A DNA stretch of 64,000 bases from Promicromonospora sukumoe (GCF_014137995.1 NZ_JACGWV010000001.1:2604001-2668000), one strand, 5' to 3'; positions 8,600 to 17,258 are shown, counted from the first letter of the stretch. The notes: generated by a model not told the origin, from the letters alone. Numbers and translations are program-made.

Positions 8600-8637
8600 T
8601 CGCGCCTCGCGCGCAGCATTCTGCGCGTTTCGCGCGA
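8600..8637. promoter_or_regulatory. Two operator-like palindromes before the DeoR gene
   Basis: TCGCGCC-TCG-CGCGCAG (8600-8616) and CTGCGCG-TTT-CGCGCGA (8621-8637) match the motif found at 5540-5680. Their centres are 21 bases apart. Their position 50-90 bases before the regulator gene suggests autoregulation. Confidence 0.6.
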
Positions 8638-8688
8638 TACTCTGGCCGCTTCCCGCTCCATGACGCGAACACCTCGAAGGAGACCCGA

Positions 8689-9453
8689 ATGAGGGCACCA
8701 CAGCGACGCGAAGAGATCGTACGGATGGCCAGGAGCAACGGGCTGGCCAGCGTCGAGCACCTCGCCGAGGTGTTCGGGGTCACCCAGTCGACGATCCGTC
8801 GCGACCTGTCCACGCTCGACAAGTCGAACCAGCTCGCCCGGACCTACGGCGGCGTGATCGCCGTCCGGTCGCCGCACTACGAGGCGAGCCTCCAGGAGCG
8901 GGCCTCCGACAGCCATCGCGCCAAGGACACGATCGGCCGCTGGGCGGCCGACCAGGTCGAGCCCGGAGAGACGGTGCTGCTGGACGCCGGGACGACCACC
9001 GCGCGGGTCGCGGCGCACCTGCACGGCACGTCGCCGCTCACCGTGGTGACCAGCGGCCTGACGCCGTTCTTCGAGCTCGCGGACGACTCCGCCATGCAGC
9101 GCATCCTGCTGGGCGGCGAGTACCGCGAGGTCTCCCAGAGCTTCGTCGGACCTCTGACCGAGGCGGCTCTCGACCGGTGGTCGTTCGACCGGGCGTTCCT
9201 GGGGGCCGACGCCGTGACCGCCGAGCGCGGGATCTGTGAGGCCTCGCCCGCGCAGACGAGGCTCAAGGAGCTGATGGCGCGGGCCGGCGACGAGGTCTAC
9301 GTCCTGGCCCACGCGGGCAAGCTCGGCGCGACGCCGTTCAACGCCTGGGTGCACCTGCCGGGGAAGTGGACCCTCGTCACGGACGCCGGGGCGACCGAGG
9401 AGCAGCTCACTCCCTTCAGGGAGCACGGCATCACGACGGTCGTGACGGGCTGA
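8689..9453 (+). CDS. DeoR/GlpR-family transcriptional regulator
   Basis: The 254-residue protein has the family layout. A winged helix-turn-helix is at about residues 5-57 (HLAEVFGVTQSTIRRDLSTL), followed by a DeoRC sugar-phosphate-binding domain at about 75-235, with DAGTTTARVA forming the phosphate-binding region. DeoR proteins usually repress catabolic operons until a phosphorylated intermediate binds. Here the inducer may be a four-carbon acid phosphate made by the kinase-PdxA fusion. It lies within the gene set it probably controls and has operator-like repeats in its own upstream region. Confidence 0.9.
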   Translation: MRAPQRREEIVRMARSNGLASVEHLAEVFGVTQSTIRRDLSTLDKSNQLARTYGGVIAVRSPHYEASLQERASDSHRAKDTIGRWAADQVEPGETVLLDAGTTTARVAAHLHGTSPLTVVTSGLTPFFELADDSAMQRILLGGEYREVSQSFVGPLTEAALDRWSFDRAFLGADAVTAERGICEASPAQTRLKELMARAGDEVYVLAHAGKLGATPFNAWVHLPGKWTLVTDAGATEEQLTPFREHGITTVVTG

Positions 9454-9523
9454 CGCACCCCAACCTGATGTACCCACCCGTCGCGGCCGACCCCCGCACC
9501 AGACCCAGAACCGAAGGTGACAG

Positions 9524-10423
9524 ATGAAGACCGTTCCGATCCGAGGCATCATTCCCGCCCTGGTGACCCCGTTCCACGACGACGAGTCGCTGAACCTCGA
9601 GCAGATGAGACGCCATACCCGGCGCGCGATCGACGCCGGCGCGCACGGTGTCTTCTGCCTGGGCACCAACGGGGAGTTCTTCCAGCTGACGGCCGACGAG
9701 CGCGTCGCCGTCCTCGAAGCCGTCACCGAGGCCGCCGACGGACGCGTCCCCGTCTACGCGGGCGCGGGCACCGTCGGCACCCGGGACACCATCACGCTCT
9801 CGCGGCGGCTCGTCGACGCCGGCGCGGACGTCCTGTCCGTGATCACGCCCTACTTCGCCGCCGCGTCGCAGGAGGAGCTCTACCGGCACTTCGCGGCCGT
9901 CGCCGAGAGCGTCGACGCCCCGGTCCTGCTCTACAACATCCCCGCGCGCACCAACGTGAGCCTCGCCCCGTCGACGGTGGCCCGGCTCGCCGCGATCGAG
10001 AACATCGTCGGCATCAAGGACTCGTCGGGAAACTTCGACAACATCCTGCAGTACCTCGAGCTCACCGACCGCGACACGTTCGCCGTGCTCTCGGGCACGG
10101 ACTCGCTGATCCTGCCGAGCCTGCAGGCCGGCGGGACCGGCGGCATCACCGCCATCGCCAACATCTACCCCCGAACGATGGTGGAGATCTTCGAGCGGTG
10201 GTCGGCCGGGGACCTCGACGCGGCCCGGGCCGCGCAGGCCGCCATCCGCCCCGTGCGCAACCTCTTCCGCCACGGCAATCCCAACACCATCGTCAAGGCG
10301 GCCACGAACAGCGCCGGCGAGCCGGTCGGGCCGTGCCGCGCACCGTTCGACCTGCTGCCCGAGCAGGCCCTCGCCGACATCGCGGCGACCGTCGCCGCGG
10401 ACCACGCCCGGGGCCTGCGATGA
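9524..10423 (+). CDS. Dihydrodipicolinate synthase (DapA)-family aldolase
   Basis: This 299-residue TIM-barrel protein retains the Schiff-base lysine (GIKDSSGN, Lys165), the catalytic tyrosine (LLYNIPART, Tyr137) and the GTNGE loop (47-51). The family includes DapA, N-acetylneuraminate lyase and several 2-keto-3-deoxy acid aldolases or dehydratases. The catabolic setting argues against lysine biosynthesis and for cleavage or dehydration of a keto-acid. GAAGGTGAC precedes the ATG. The stop overlaps the next start (ATGA), so it is translationally coupled to the aldo/keto reductase. Confidence 0.88.
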   Translation: MKTVPIRGIIPALVTPFHDDESLNLEQMRRHTRRAIDAGAHGVFCLGTNGEFFQLTADERVAVLEAVTEAADGRVPVYAGAGTVGTRDTITLSRRLVDAGADVLSVITPYFAAASQEELYRHFAAVAESVDAPVLLYNIPARTNVSLAPSTVARLAAIENIVGIKDSSGNFDNILQYLELTDRDTFAVLSGTDSLILPSLQAGGTGGITAIANIYPRTMVEIFERWSAGDLDAARAAQAAIRPVRNLFRHGNPNTIVKAATNSAGEPVGPCRAPFDLLPEQALADIAATVAADHARGLR

Positions 10424-11415
10424 GCGCGCACCCGACCCAGATCCCCACCGTGACCGTGGACGGCGTCGCGACACCGCTCACCCGGGTCGTGCTGGGCACG
10501 ATGTCCATGGGCGACACCGCCGATGCCGCCGCGTCCGAGGCGATGTTCGAGGCCGCCGTCGACGCCGGGATCACCGGGATCGACTGCGCGAACGGCTACG
10601 CCCGCGGGACCACCGAGTCCCTGATCGCCCCGTGGGTCCGGCGGCACCGGGACAGCATCGTCCTGTCGACCAAGGCGGGCATCCCCCATCCGGACGCCGG
10701 CGACCACGCACCGCTGTCCCGGGCCGGCCTCACCGCCAGTGTCGAGGGGTCGCTGCGGCGGCTGGCCGTGGACAGCATCGACGTGTTCTACCTGCACCAG
10801 CCGGACCGGCGCACGCCCGTCGCCGAGACCCTGGCGACGATCGCCGACCTGCACCGGGCCGGCAAGATCAAGGCCCTCGGGATCTCCAACTACTCCGCGT
10901 GGCAGGCCCTCGAGGTGATCCGGACGGCCGAGGAGATCGGCACCATCCGCCCCGTCGTCGGCCAGAACGTCTACAGCCTCCTGGCCCGCCGGGTGGAGGA
11001 CGAGTGGATCGAGTTCGCGCAGACGTACGGCCTGCTTACCATGTGCTACAATCCGCTCGCCGGCGGTCTGCTCGGTCGCGCACCCCAGGAGTCCGGGGTG
11101 CCGAGCCGCTTCTCCACGGGCTCGAGCCTCGCCGAGATGTACAAGAAGCGCTACTGGACGCCCGAGCTGCTGACGGCGGTCACCGAGCTCGCCGCCGTGG
11201 CCGCGGACGCGGGCCTCACGCTCCCCGAGCTGGCGCTGCGGTGGCTGATCAGCCGGCCGGGAGCGGACGCGGTGCTGGTCGGCGGCGGCAGCACCGAGCA
11301 TCTGGCCGGCAACCTCCGGTCGCTGGCCAAGGGGCCTCTTCCCGAGGACGTGCTCGCCGCCTGCCTGGAGATCAGCGAACCCCTCATGGGCTCGATGCCG
11401 CGCTACAACCGCTGA
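10420..11415 (+). CDS. Aldo/keto reductase
   Basis: The 331-residue protein has the AKR catalytic tetrad: Asp55 and Tyr60 in GIDCANGY, Lys85 in STKAG and His126 in YLHQPD. The C-terminal GGGSTEHLAGNL region forms the NADPH phosphate site. It starts inside the stop codon of the DapA-family gene (ATGA overlap). In this operon it may reduce or oxidise the aldehyde or keto sugar released or used by the aldolase. The direction and substrate are inference. Confidence 0.88.
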   Translation: MSAHPTQIPTVTVDGVATPLTRVVLGTMSMGDTADAAASEAMFEAAVDAGITGIDCANGYARGTTESLIAPWVRRHRDSIVLSTKAGIPHPDAGDHAPLSRAGLTASVEGSLRRLAVDSIDVFYLHQPDRRTPVAETLATIADLHRAGKIKALGISNYSAWQALEVIRTAEEIGTIRPVVGQNVYSLLARRVEDEWIEFAQTYGLLTMCYNPLAGGLLGRAPQESGVPSRFSTGSSLAEMYKKRYWTPELLTAVTELAAVAADAGLTLPELALRWLISRPGADAVLVGGGSTEHLAGNLRSLAKGPLPEDVLAACLEISEPLMGSMPRYNR

Positions 11416-11418
11416 GCG

Positions 11419-11442
11419 CCGGCACCGGCACCGGCACCGGCA
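11419..11442. repeat. (CCGGCA)4 tandem hexamer
   Basis: Four exact CCGGCA units lie between the convergent aldo/keto reductase and membrane-protein genes. The tract is short and noncoding; no function is apparent. Confidence 0.7.
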
Positions 11443-11451
11443 CCAGCGACG

Positions 11452-12162
11452 TCAACCGCTCATCCCGTCCGTCTCCGCGTCGAGGAGCCGGTGGTTCCGG
11501 AAGGTGAGCGCCCGCTCGATCCCCGCGAGCGCCGCGGCGAGGGTCAGCGCCGTGTTCGCCCACGACGGCAGGTCGACGGGCGAGACGAACGGCGGGAAGC
11601 GGTCCGCCCAGAACACCAGGTGGGTGACCGTCTCCAGGACCTGCGGCGCGAGCAGGCTCAGGTTCACCACCAGCACGACGACGGCGCAGGCGGCGACGGC
11701 GCGCCCGATCCGGGGGTGCCTGCGGGAGAGCTGGGCGCGCCGGTGCTCGGGCGTCCCGGGCGCGGGATCGAGACGCCGTTCGACGCCGTCCGCGCCGACC
11801 AGGTGGATGCGCTGCATGCCGTACCTGCTCGCGGCGACCTCGATGCGGTCTGGTCCGACCGGGAACCGGGCCGGCATGTCGGCGGTCCGCACGTGGCGGC
11901 CGTCCCGGTAGAGCGACGCCCGGCCCGACAGGTGGTCGACGTCGACGGTCGCCGTCGACCCGTCGGGAAGGGCGGCGGCGAACCGGGTGCGCTCGAGCGA
12001 GAGGGAGGGGCGGAACGGGGGCAGCGGTGAGCCGGGCCTGGGAGCGGGCGTCCCCCACTCCCCCGCGTCGCCGTCGTCGAGGCTGCCGAGGCCGTCGAGC
12101 CCACCGAGCCCGAGGTCGTCGAGCCCGTCGGAACCGTCCGGGAATCTATTTGGCACGCTCAT
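11452..12162 (-). CDS. Conserved-type hypothetical membrane protein
   Basis: I do not recognise a family. The 236-residue product begins with an acidic, Gly/Leu/Asp-rich stretch (about 1-40). A soluble basic region of about 100 residues follows (RASLYRDGRHVR, GMQRIHLVGADG). One clear transmembrane segment (AVAACAVVVLVVNLSLLA, about 154-172) and a second hydrophobic segment near 205-218 complete it. No Shine-Dalgarno precedes the ATG, so the transcript may be leaderless. The start codon lies inside one of two operator-like palindromes shared with the divergent small gene. Confidence 0.6.
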   Translation of the reverse strand: MSVPNRFPDGSDGLDDLGLGGLDGLGSLDDGDAGEWGTPAPRPGSPLPPFRPSLSLERTRFAAALPDGSTATVDVDHLSGRASLYRDGRHVRTADMPARFPVGPDRIEVAASRYGMQRIHLVGADGVERRLDPAPGTPEHRRAQLSRRHPRIGRAVAACAVVVLVVNLSLLAPQVLETVTHLVFWADRFPPFVSPVDLPSWANTALTLAAALAGIERALTFRNHRLLDAETDGMSG

Positions 12163-12190
12163 GCCAACTAATTTAGCACGCCGATGCTAA
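12150..12190. promoter_or_regulatory. Two tandem TTRGCA-N6-TGCYAA palindromes
   Basis: TTGGCA-CGCTCA-TGCCAA (12150-12167) and TTAGCA-CGCCGA-TGCTAA (12173-12190) have perfect 6-base arms and start 23 bases apart. They fill the space between two divergent membrane-protein genes and overlap the start of one. This looks like a dual operator. It resembles CIRCE only in its first bases and lacks the N9 spacing. Confidence 0.65.
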
Positions 12191-12225
12191 CTTGCGGGGT
12201 CCAGGTTCGCAGTAGCCTCGTCGAC

Positions 12226-12420
12226 ATGGACCAGACGCCCGAACGACGAGGCCCAGCCGCCGGCGGCGCCCTGGTGCCGCTCATCGCCGGGGCCGTCTCG
12301 GGTGTCATCGCCTACGCGACCGGCAGCGGCCTCCTCGTGGCGGCGATCACGACGGTCGTGGTCGCGTGGATCGCGTTCGGCGGCATCATGCTGCTCAACC
12401 ACTTCCGCAAGGACCGCTAG
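12226..12420 (+). CDS. Small membrane protein of unknown function
   Basis: The 64-residue protein has a short charged N-terminus (MDQTPERRG), two adjoining hydrophobic stretches (about 15-32 and 35-57) and a basic tail (NHFRKDR). The ATG at 12226 is preferred over one at 12184, which lies in the palindrome. A TAGCCT sequence ends 7 bases before 12226, as expected for a leaderless actinobacterial promoter. Confidence 0.55.
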   Translation: MDQTPERRGPAAGGALVPLIAGAVSGVIAYATGSGLLVAAITTVVVAWIAFGGIMLLNHFRKDR

Positions 12421-12529
12421 CCCGACGGCTCCGACGACGGGGTGAACTTCCGCGGGCACCTCGCCGCGCGATACGCTCCGGACAGAAGTCAAGAAACGGC
12501 CTCCGATCACCACCGATCTGGAGACCATC

Positions 12530-13294
12530 ATGTCGTCCCCTGCCGCCTCCCGCCCCGTGCCATCCTTCGACGAGCACGGCCCCGGGACCCCGCCGACCAG
12601 CGCCGGACAGATCCTCAGTGCCCTCGGCCTGGGTACCGACCTGCTCGTGGGCCGCTACAGCGTCCACCTCTCGTCCGGGAGCTGGTGGTGGTCGGACGAG
12701 GTGTACACGATGCACGGCTGGGACCTGAGCGACGTCGAGCCCGGCCTGGAGGCCCTACGGGCCCGGAAACATCCCGACGACCGCCACCTCGTCGTGCGGA
12801 CAGCCAGTGACGCGCTCCGCCGCGGCAAGCCGTTCGCGACCGCGCACCGCATCGTGACCACCGCGGGCGAGACCCGGTCGGTGCTCGTCACCGGTCGCCG
12901 TGCGCTCCGGCCCCGGGACCGGACGGCGGAGCTCGCCGGGTACATCATCGACGTCACGCCGGGCCTGTCCGAGGCGGTGCGGCGCACGACGGACGGCGCC
13001 GTGCAGCGGGCCTTCGTCGGCCAGGCGGGGATCGAGCAGGTCAAGGGCCTCATCATGGCGGTACGCAACCTCGACGAGGCCGCCGCCGGCGAGGTCCTGG
13101 CGGCCGAGGCGCGGCGGCACGGGATCACGCTGCGGCTCGCGGCCGGGCAGGTCGCCGCCGCCCTGCGCGACGAGGCCGGAAAGGGCGGCGGGTCGTCCGC
13201 GACGCTCGACCGCGCGCTCGCCGCCGTCCACACCGTGGACCGGCCCCGCGGGCACGACGCCCTCCTGACGCGCCGCCCCCGCCGCCGTTCCTAG
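12530..13294 (+). CDS. PAS and ANTAR domain protein
   Basis: The 254-residue protein has an N-terminal PAS fold (about 40-150; GSWWWSDEVYTMHGWDL matches the PAS_3 type). A C-terminal ANTAR-like helical bundle follows (about 165-220; GIEQVKGLIMAVRNLDEAAA). ANTAR domains bind paired RNA hairpins and cause transcription antitermination, so this is probably a sensor-effector that alters termination after a PAS signal. It is convergent with a GAF-ANTAR gene at 13305, only 10 bases away. Confidence 0.82.
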   Translation: MSSPAASRPVPSFDEHGPGTPPTSAGQILSALGLGTDLLVGRYSVHLSSGSWWWSDEVYTMHGWDLSDVEPGLEALRARKHPDDRHLVVRTASDALRRGKPFATAHRIVTTAGETRSVLVTGRRALRPRDRTAELAGYIIDVTPGLSEAVRRTTDGAVQRAFVGQAGIEQVKGLIMAVRNLDEAAAGEVLAAEARRHGITLRLAAGQVAAALRDEAGKGGGSSATLDRALAAVHTVDRPRGHDALLTRRPRRRS

Positions 13295-13304
13295 AGGTTC
13301 GCCG

Positions 13305-13973
13305 CTACCCGTCGCCCGGGAACCGGCGTCGCGCCAGGACGTCGTCCGCGACCTCCAGGAGGCTCGTCGACCGCGCGAAGGCGTGCGCCCGGATCATCGC
13401 GGAAGCGTCGTCGGGGCGGATGCCGAACTCGGCGGCGACCATCCCGGTCGCCTGGTGGAACGACGCCTTCTCCGACCAGTCCCCCAGCGTGGTCCGGCGC
13501 AGCAGGATCGTCCCGACGGCGTCGGCCACGAGCTGCAGGTCCGGAGCGCGGGCCGCCAGGTCGCCGGTCACGTACACGCTGAGCGCGCCGACGACGCGCG
13601 GGCTGACCCGCATCGGTACCGCGTAGAGGGTCGCCTCGGCGGTCGCGTCGCCGGACACCGACCCGGCGAGGTGCGAGAAGACGGGGTACTCGTCCACCAC
13701 GTCGCCGAGGCACAGGGCCACGAGCCGGTCCTCGCCGATGGCCCGGGGCACCGGCCCCTCGCCCAGGACCTCCTGCAGCGGTTCGAGCTGCTCGTACTCG
13801 CCCGGCGTGCTGACGGCGACCTGGTCCCCCGGGCCGGCGAGCACGGTCAGCGCCCCGCCCTGCGCCCCGAAGGTGTCGACGCACGCCGCGCACAGCCGCA
13901 TCGGCAACGTCCGGCAGGCGTCGGTCCCGGCGAAGGACTCTGCCAGCACACCCAAGAGTTCCGGAGGGTTCAT
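13305..13973 (-). CDS. GAF and ANTAR domain protein
   Basis: The 222-residue protein has a GAF domain (about 20-150) and a C-terminal ANTAR region (SEKASFHQATGMVAAEFGIRPDDASAMI, in parts, about 165-210). It resembles many actinobacterial GAF-ANTAR antitermination regulators. The ATG at 13973 follows GGGAGGTG at about 10 bases. A TTG two codons earlier is also possible. The ligand of the GAF domain is unknown. Confidence 0.82.
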   Translation of the reverse strand: MNPPELLGVLAESFAGTDACRTLPMRLCAACVDTFGAQGGALTVLAGPGDQVAVSTPGEYEQLEPLQEVLGEGPVPRAIGEDRLVALCLGDVVDEYPVFSHLAGSVSGDATAEATLYAVPMRVSPRVVGALSVYVTGDLAARAPDLQLVADAVGTILLRRTTLGDWSEKASFHQATGMVAAEFGIRPDDASAMIRAHAFARSTSLLEVADDVLARRRFPGDG

Positions 13974-14089
13974 CGACAACGCACCTCCCTTGCCCCCACG
14001 TCCACTCTTGCACCGCGGCAATTCAGTCGCACAGGCGCCCGCCGCCCGCCGCTCGGTACCGCCCTCCGGGCGCGGTAGGGTCCGTGGCC

Positions 14090-15268
14090 ATGAGTTCGAC
14101 GACGCCGCCGCTGGTCGACGAGGTGGACTGGTCACGGCTGTTCCATGCCTACGGGGTCGCGTCGGACACGTCGGCGCACCTGGGCGCCCTCGTCTCCGAC
14201 GACGACGCCGCGTTCGCCGCGGGCCTCGACCATCTCTACGGCGCCGTGCTGCACCAGGGCACCGTCTACCCGGCGACGGCGCCCGCGCTGCGGGCCGTGG
14301 CCGGGATGCTGCACGACCCCGTGCTGCGTCGCCACGACGAGCGCGGACGCTCGCGCCTGGCCGCGCTGCTCGGCTGGGTCGACGCCGTGGGCGACAGCGC
14401 GTCCTGGCACGAGGACACCCGCGAGCCGGACGCCGTCGAACCCACGGAGGAGGACGTCGACGCCTTCTACCGCGCGATGGCGGAGGACGACGAGTCGGTG
14501 TGGGAGTCCGACCTCAACGATTACCTATGGGGCCGGTCGATCGCCGAGCTGCCGGCGGCCTGCGGCGCGGCGCTGCCTCCGGTCTCGGCGTTCCTGACCG
14601 ACGACGACGAGGCCGTCCGCCTGGCAGCCCTCGACACCTACGTCCGTCTCGCGGCGGTCCAGCCGGACCGGGCGACGTCGACCGCGCCGCTGACGGCGGC
14701 GCTGGACTCCGCGTCCGGACGGGACGAGCGCGCCGTGCTCGTCCTGGGCCTGGGCGACCTCGGCGCCGACACCACGCGGTGGCTGGCCGACGACGACCCC
14801 GCGGTCCGCGCCTGCGCCGCCCTCTCGCTGACCAGGTCAGCCGGGGCGACCGCCGCCCTCGTCGAGGCGCTGCGCGACCCGCTCGCCGCGGACGAGTGGT
14901 TCACCCGCCGCCCGTCGAGGTTCGACAGGCGGGTCCACTTCGGCCTGGTGGCGAACCTCCTGGCCCGCGACACCGGGCTCGCCGAGATTCTGCCCGCGTG
15001 CCTGTCCGCCATCCGGGTCGCGAAGGGCGGGCTGTGGGTGACCATGACCTGGGGCCCGATCCTGCTCCGGACGTTCCCGGGCGTGGACTTCCAGCCGGGC
15101 GTGCGCCCCGACCCGCCGCGGGACCTGGACGAGCCCCAGAAGGCGGTGCTGCGGGAGCTCGTCGCCAACGACGACCTCTGGGCGCCGCACGACGGCAACG
15201 CGAGCCTCGCCCGGATGCGCGTCGGGCTGCCCGACGACCGCGACGCGGTCGCCCGCCTCGCCTCCTGA
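14090..15268 (+). CDS. HEAT-repeat protein of unknown function
   Basis: This 392-residue soluble protein contains HEAT-like helical repeats, best seen as FLTDDDEAVRLAALDTYV (about 163-180) and WLADDDPAVRACAALSLTRS (about 226-245). Such proteins are usually binding scaffolds. A TAGGGT hexamer close before the start suggests a leaderless transcript. A GTG two codons upstream (14084) is the alternative start. No enzymatic motif is seen and the neighbours do not suggest a role. Confidence 0.7.
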   Translation: MSSTTPPLVDEVDWSRLFHAYGVASDTSAHLGALVSDDDAAFAAGLDHLYGAVLHQGTVYPATAPALRAVAGMLHDPVLRRHDERGRSRLAALLGWVDAVGDSASWHEDTREPDAVEPTEEDVDAFYRAMAEDDESVWESDLNDYLWGRSIAELPAACGAALPPVSAFLTDDDEAVRLAALDTYVRLAAVQPDRATSTAPLTAALDSASGRDERAVLVLGLGDLGADTTRWLADDDPAVRACAALSLTRSAGATAALVEALRDPLAADEWFTRRPSRFDRRVHFGLVANLLARDTGLAEILPACLSAIRVAKGGLWVTMTWGPILLRTFPGVDFQPGVRPDPPRDLDEPQKAVLRELVANDDLWAPHDGNASLARMRVGLPDDRDAVARLAS

Positions 15269-15355
15269 CCGGAGGCGAGACGGGCGGACACGAGGCAGAC
15301 GGCGGCTAGCGGAACCTGTAGGTCAGGACCGCGATCCCCGCCAGGGGCCAGAGGA

Positions 15356-17086
15356 TCAGCCGGCCCGGCACGAGACATCCCGCTTCGGCTGGGTGCCGTC
15401 CACCAGGAACTTCGTGGTGGTCTCCAGGCCGCAGGCGTTGTCGTGCAGCACATAGGCGCCGTGCCCGCTGCCGTCGACGGTCACCAGGCGCGCCCGGTCG
15501 CCGAACTTCTCCCGGGCGGCCTCACCACCGCGCAGCGGTGTGGCCGGGTCGCGCTCGTTCTGCACGATCAGGATGTTCTTCTTGCCCTTCTGCGAGATCT
15601 CGGCCTGCTCGGCGGGCTCGTACGGCCAGTAGGCGCAGGGCGTGATGTTGGCGCCCGCGGCGCCGTACATCGGGAACTCCGCGCGATCCGCGGCCGTGGT
15701 GTCCTTGTAGTGCTGCACGTCCTCGGCCCACTCGGAGTCGTTGCAGCTCACCGAGAGGAACACCGTCAGGGCGTTGTCGAGCGCCCAGGGCTCCTCGGCG
15801 CTCTTGCCCGCACCGGCCGTGTCGCCGGACGTGGCACCGGTGGGCTCCGCCGTCAGCCCACCCGGGACGCCGACCAGCGGCCCGGCCGGCACCTCTGCCG
15901 TGAGCCGCTCCGCGGCCGCGGCGTCGTCGGTCAGGACCGACTCCCAGAGCTCGGCGATCTTGGGGTACTGGCCCGGGCTGTAGAGGTACCCGAAGGTGCC
16001 CATCCGGAAGATCGTGCCGTCCACCCCGGCCAGCGGCTTCTCCTGGAGCCGTTCCGCCAGCTCGAAGAACGTGGCCCGCACCTGGGCCGGCGTGCGGCCC
16101 AGACCGTAGCTGCCGTGCCGCTTGGCCGCCCACTTCGCGAAGTCGGGGAAGGTCTCCTCCATGCCGGGCCCGAACAGCCGGATGACGTCCTGGCTCAGGT
16201 GCGTCTCACCGAGGTTGCTGTCCAGCACCACGCGGTCGGCCCGCTCGGGGAACATCGCGTCGTAGGTGGCGCCCAGCCCGCTGCCGTAGGAGTAGCCCAG
16301 GTAGCTGGCCTTCTCCTCGCCCAGCGCGGCCCGGATCTGGTCCAGGTCGCGCGCCGTGTTCGGCGTGTTCAGGTGCTGGATCAGCTCGGCGTCGGACGAC
16401 GACGCGCACTGCTCGGCGACGTCCCGGACGATCTTCGCCTGCGCGTCGACGGCGGCGTCGTCCACCGCGAACGGCGGAAGGTTGCCGAAGTGCGGGGTCT
16501 CCGCGGTGAAACCGCACCGTGCGGCCGTCGAGTGCCCGATGCCGCGGGTGTCCATCGCGATGATGTCGTAGGCGTCGCGCACGCTCTTGGGCAGCCCCTT
16601 GGACGCCAGCAGCGTGGACAGCGTGAGCCCCGTGCCGGACGGGCCGCCCGGGTTCAGCAGCAGGATGCCGCGGCGCTTCTCCGGGTTCGCGCTCGCCATC
16701 CGGGAGATCGTGAGGTCGATCTGCCGGCCCTCGGGCTCGGCGTAGTCCAGCGGCACCTCCACCGTGGCGCAGTCCAGCACGTACGGAGCGGCCCCCGCGA
16801 CGACGTCGGCGGGACACTCACCGAACTCCGCGGGTGCCGGGGTGGGCGCCTGCGTCGTGATCGCCGTGGCCGACGTCGCTGTCGCGGCCCGGTCGTCCGC
16901 CATCGCGGGTGCGCCGGCGGCGGCGCCCACCGAGGCCACCAGGCCGGCCGCGAGTGCCACGGCGATCCCGCGGCGCGCTCCGTTCCGGGATGGTCTCCTC
17001 CGCGTCAGGCCGAGGAGCGGGGACTGGTTCGGTTCAGGGGTGGCAGGCCCGTCGTCGGGGTGGGACTGCGTCGTGAGGTCTGGCAT
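15356..17086 (-). CDS. Secreted alpha/beta-hydrolase, tripeptidyl aminopeptidase (Slp/TAP) type
   Basis: This 576-residue exported serine hydrolase has an arginine-rich N-terminus and a hydrophobic signal segment (AVALAAGLVASVGAAAGAPA, about 42-61). The oxyanion motif LLLNPGGPSGTG is followed by the nucleophile in GYSYGSG and the acid and histidine in NERDPATP and GSGHGAYV. The TAP-like C-terminal domain is complete. Relatives in Streptomyces remove N-terminal tripeptides outside the cell. The ATG at 17086 follows GGAGGAAGG and is better supported than one 10 codons upstream. A CRP-like site lies about 160 bases upstream. Confidence 0.9.
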   Translation of the reverse strand: MPDLTTQSHPDDGPATPEPNQSPLLGLTRRRPSRNGARRGIAVALAAGLVASVGAAAGAPAMADDRAATATSATAITTQAPTPAPAEFGECPADVVAGAAPYVLDCATVEVPLDYAEPEGRQIDLTISRMASANPEKRRGILLLNPGGPSGTGLTLSTLLASKGLPKSVRDAYDIIAMDTRGIGHSTAARCGFTAETPHFGNLPPFAVDDAAVDAQAKIVRDVAEQCASSSDAELIQHLNTPNTARDLDQIRAALGEEKASYLGYSYGSGLGATYDAMFPERADRVVLDSNLGETHLSQDVIRLFGPGMEETFPDFAKWAAKRHGSYGLGRTPAQVRATFFELAERLQEKPLAGVDGTIFRMGTFGYLYSPGQYPKIAELWESVLTDDAAAAERLTAEVPAGPLVGVPGGLTAEPTGATSGDTAGAGKSAEEPWALDNALTVFLSVSCNDSEWAEDVQHYKDTTAADRAEFPMYGAAGANITPCAYWPYEPAEQAEISQKGKKNILIVQNERDPATPLRGGEAAREKFGDRARLVTVDGSGHGAYVLHDNACGLETTTKFLVDGTQPKRDVSCRAG

Positions 17087-17199
17087 CGTGACCCTTCCTC
17101 CAGCAGAGAGCTTCACCTCCGGGAGCCGGCCATTTCACGTTCCGACCAGCCCCCGAGGTCGGTCCGACCAGTCTTCGGGTGAAAGACGGACGCCGGACA

Positions 17200-17258
17200 G
17201 TGACCTGCCGTCACCGGCCCGCGGGAGGATCGCCGCACCGACTCGTGACATGTGTCAC
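17200..17258. promoter_or_regulatory. GTGA...TCAC palindromes, CRP/GlxR-like
   Basis: GTGAC-ATGT-GTCAC at 17245-17258 fits the GTGA-N6-TCAC consensus of CRP-family sites. GTGAC-CTGCC-GTCAC at 17200-17214 has one base more between the arms. Both lie upstream of the secreted peptidase gene, suggesting nutrient control of extracellular proteolysis. Confidence 0.45.

Noticed and set aside
11419..11442. Phase-variable repeat
   Set aside because: Only four hexamer units in a noncoding gap between convergent genes; no gene would be switched.
12173..12190. CIRCE heat-shock element (begins TTAGCAC)
   Set aside because: The right arm and spacing differ: CIRCE needs TTAGCACTC-N9-GAGTGCTAA, while here the arms are 6 bases with a 6-base spacer and no chaperone gene follows.
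15284..15355. Tiny hydrophobic frame downstream of the HEAT-repeat gene, minus strand (about 21 codons)
   Set aside because: It overlaps the end of the peptidase gene, has no ribosome site and is too short to support.
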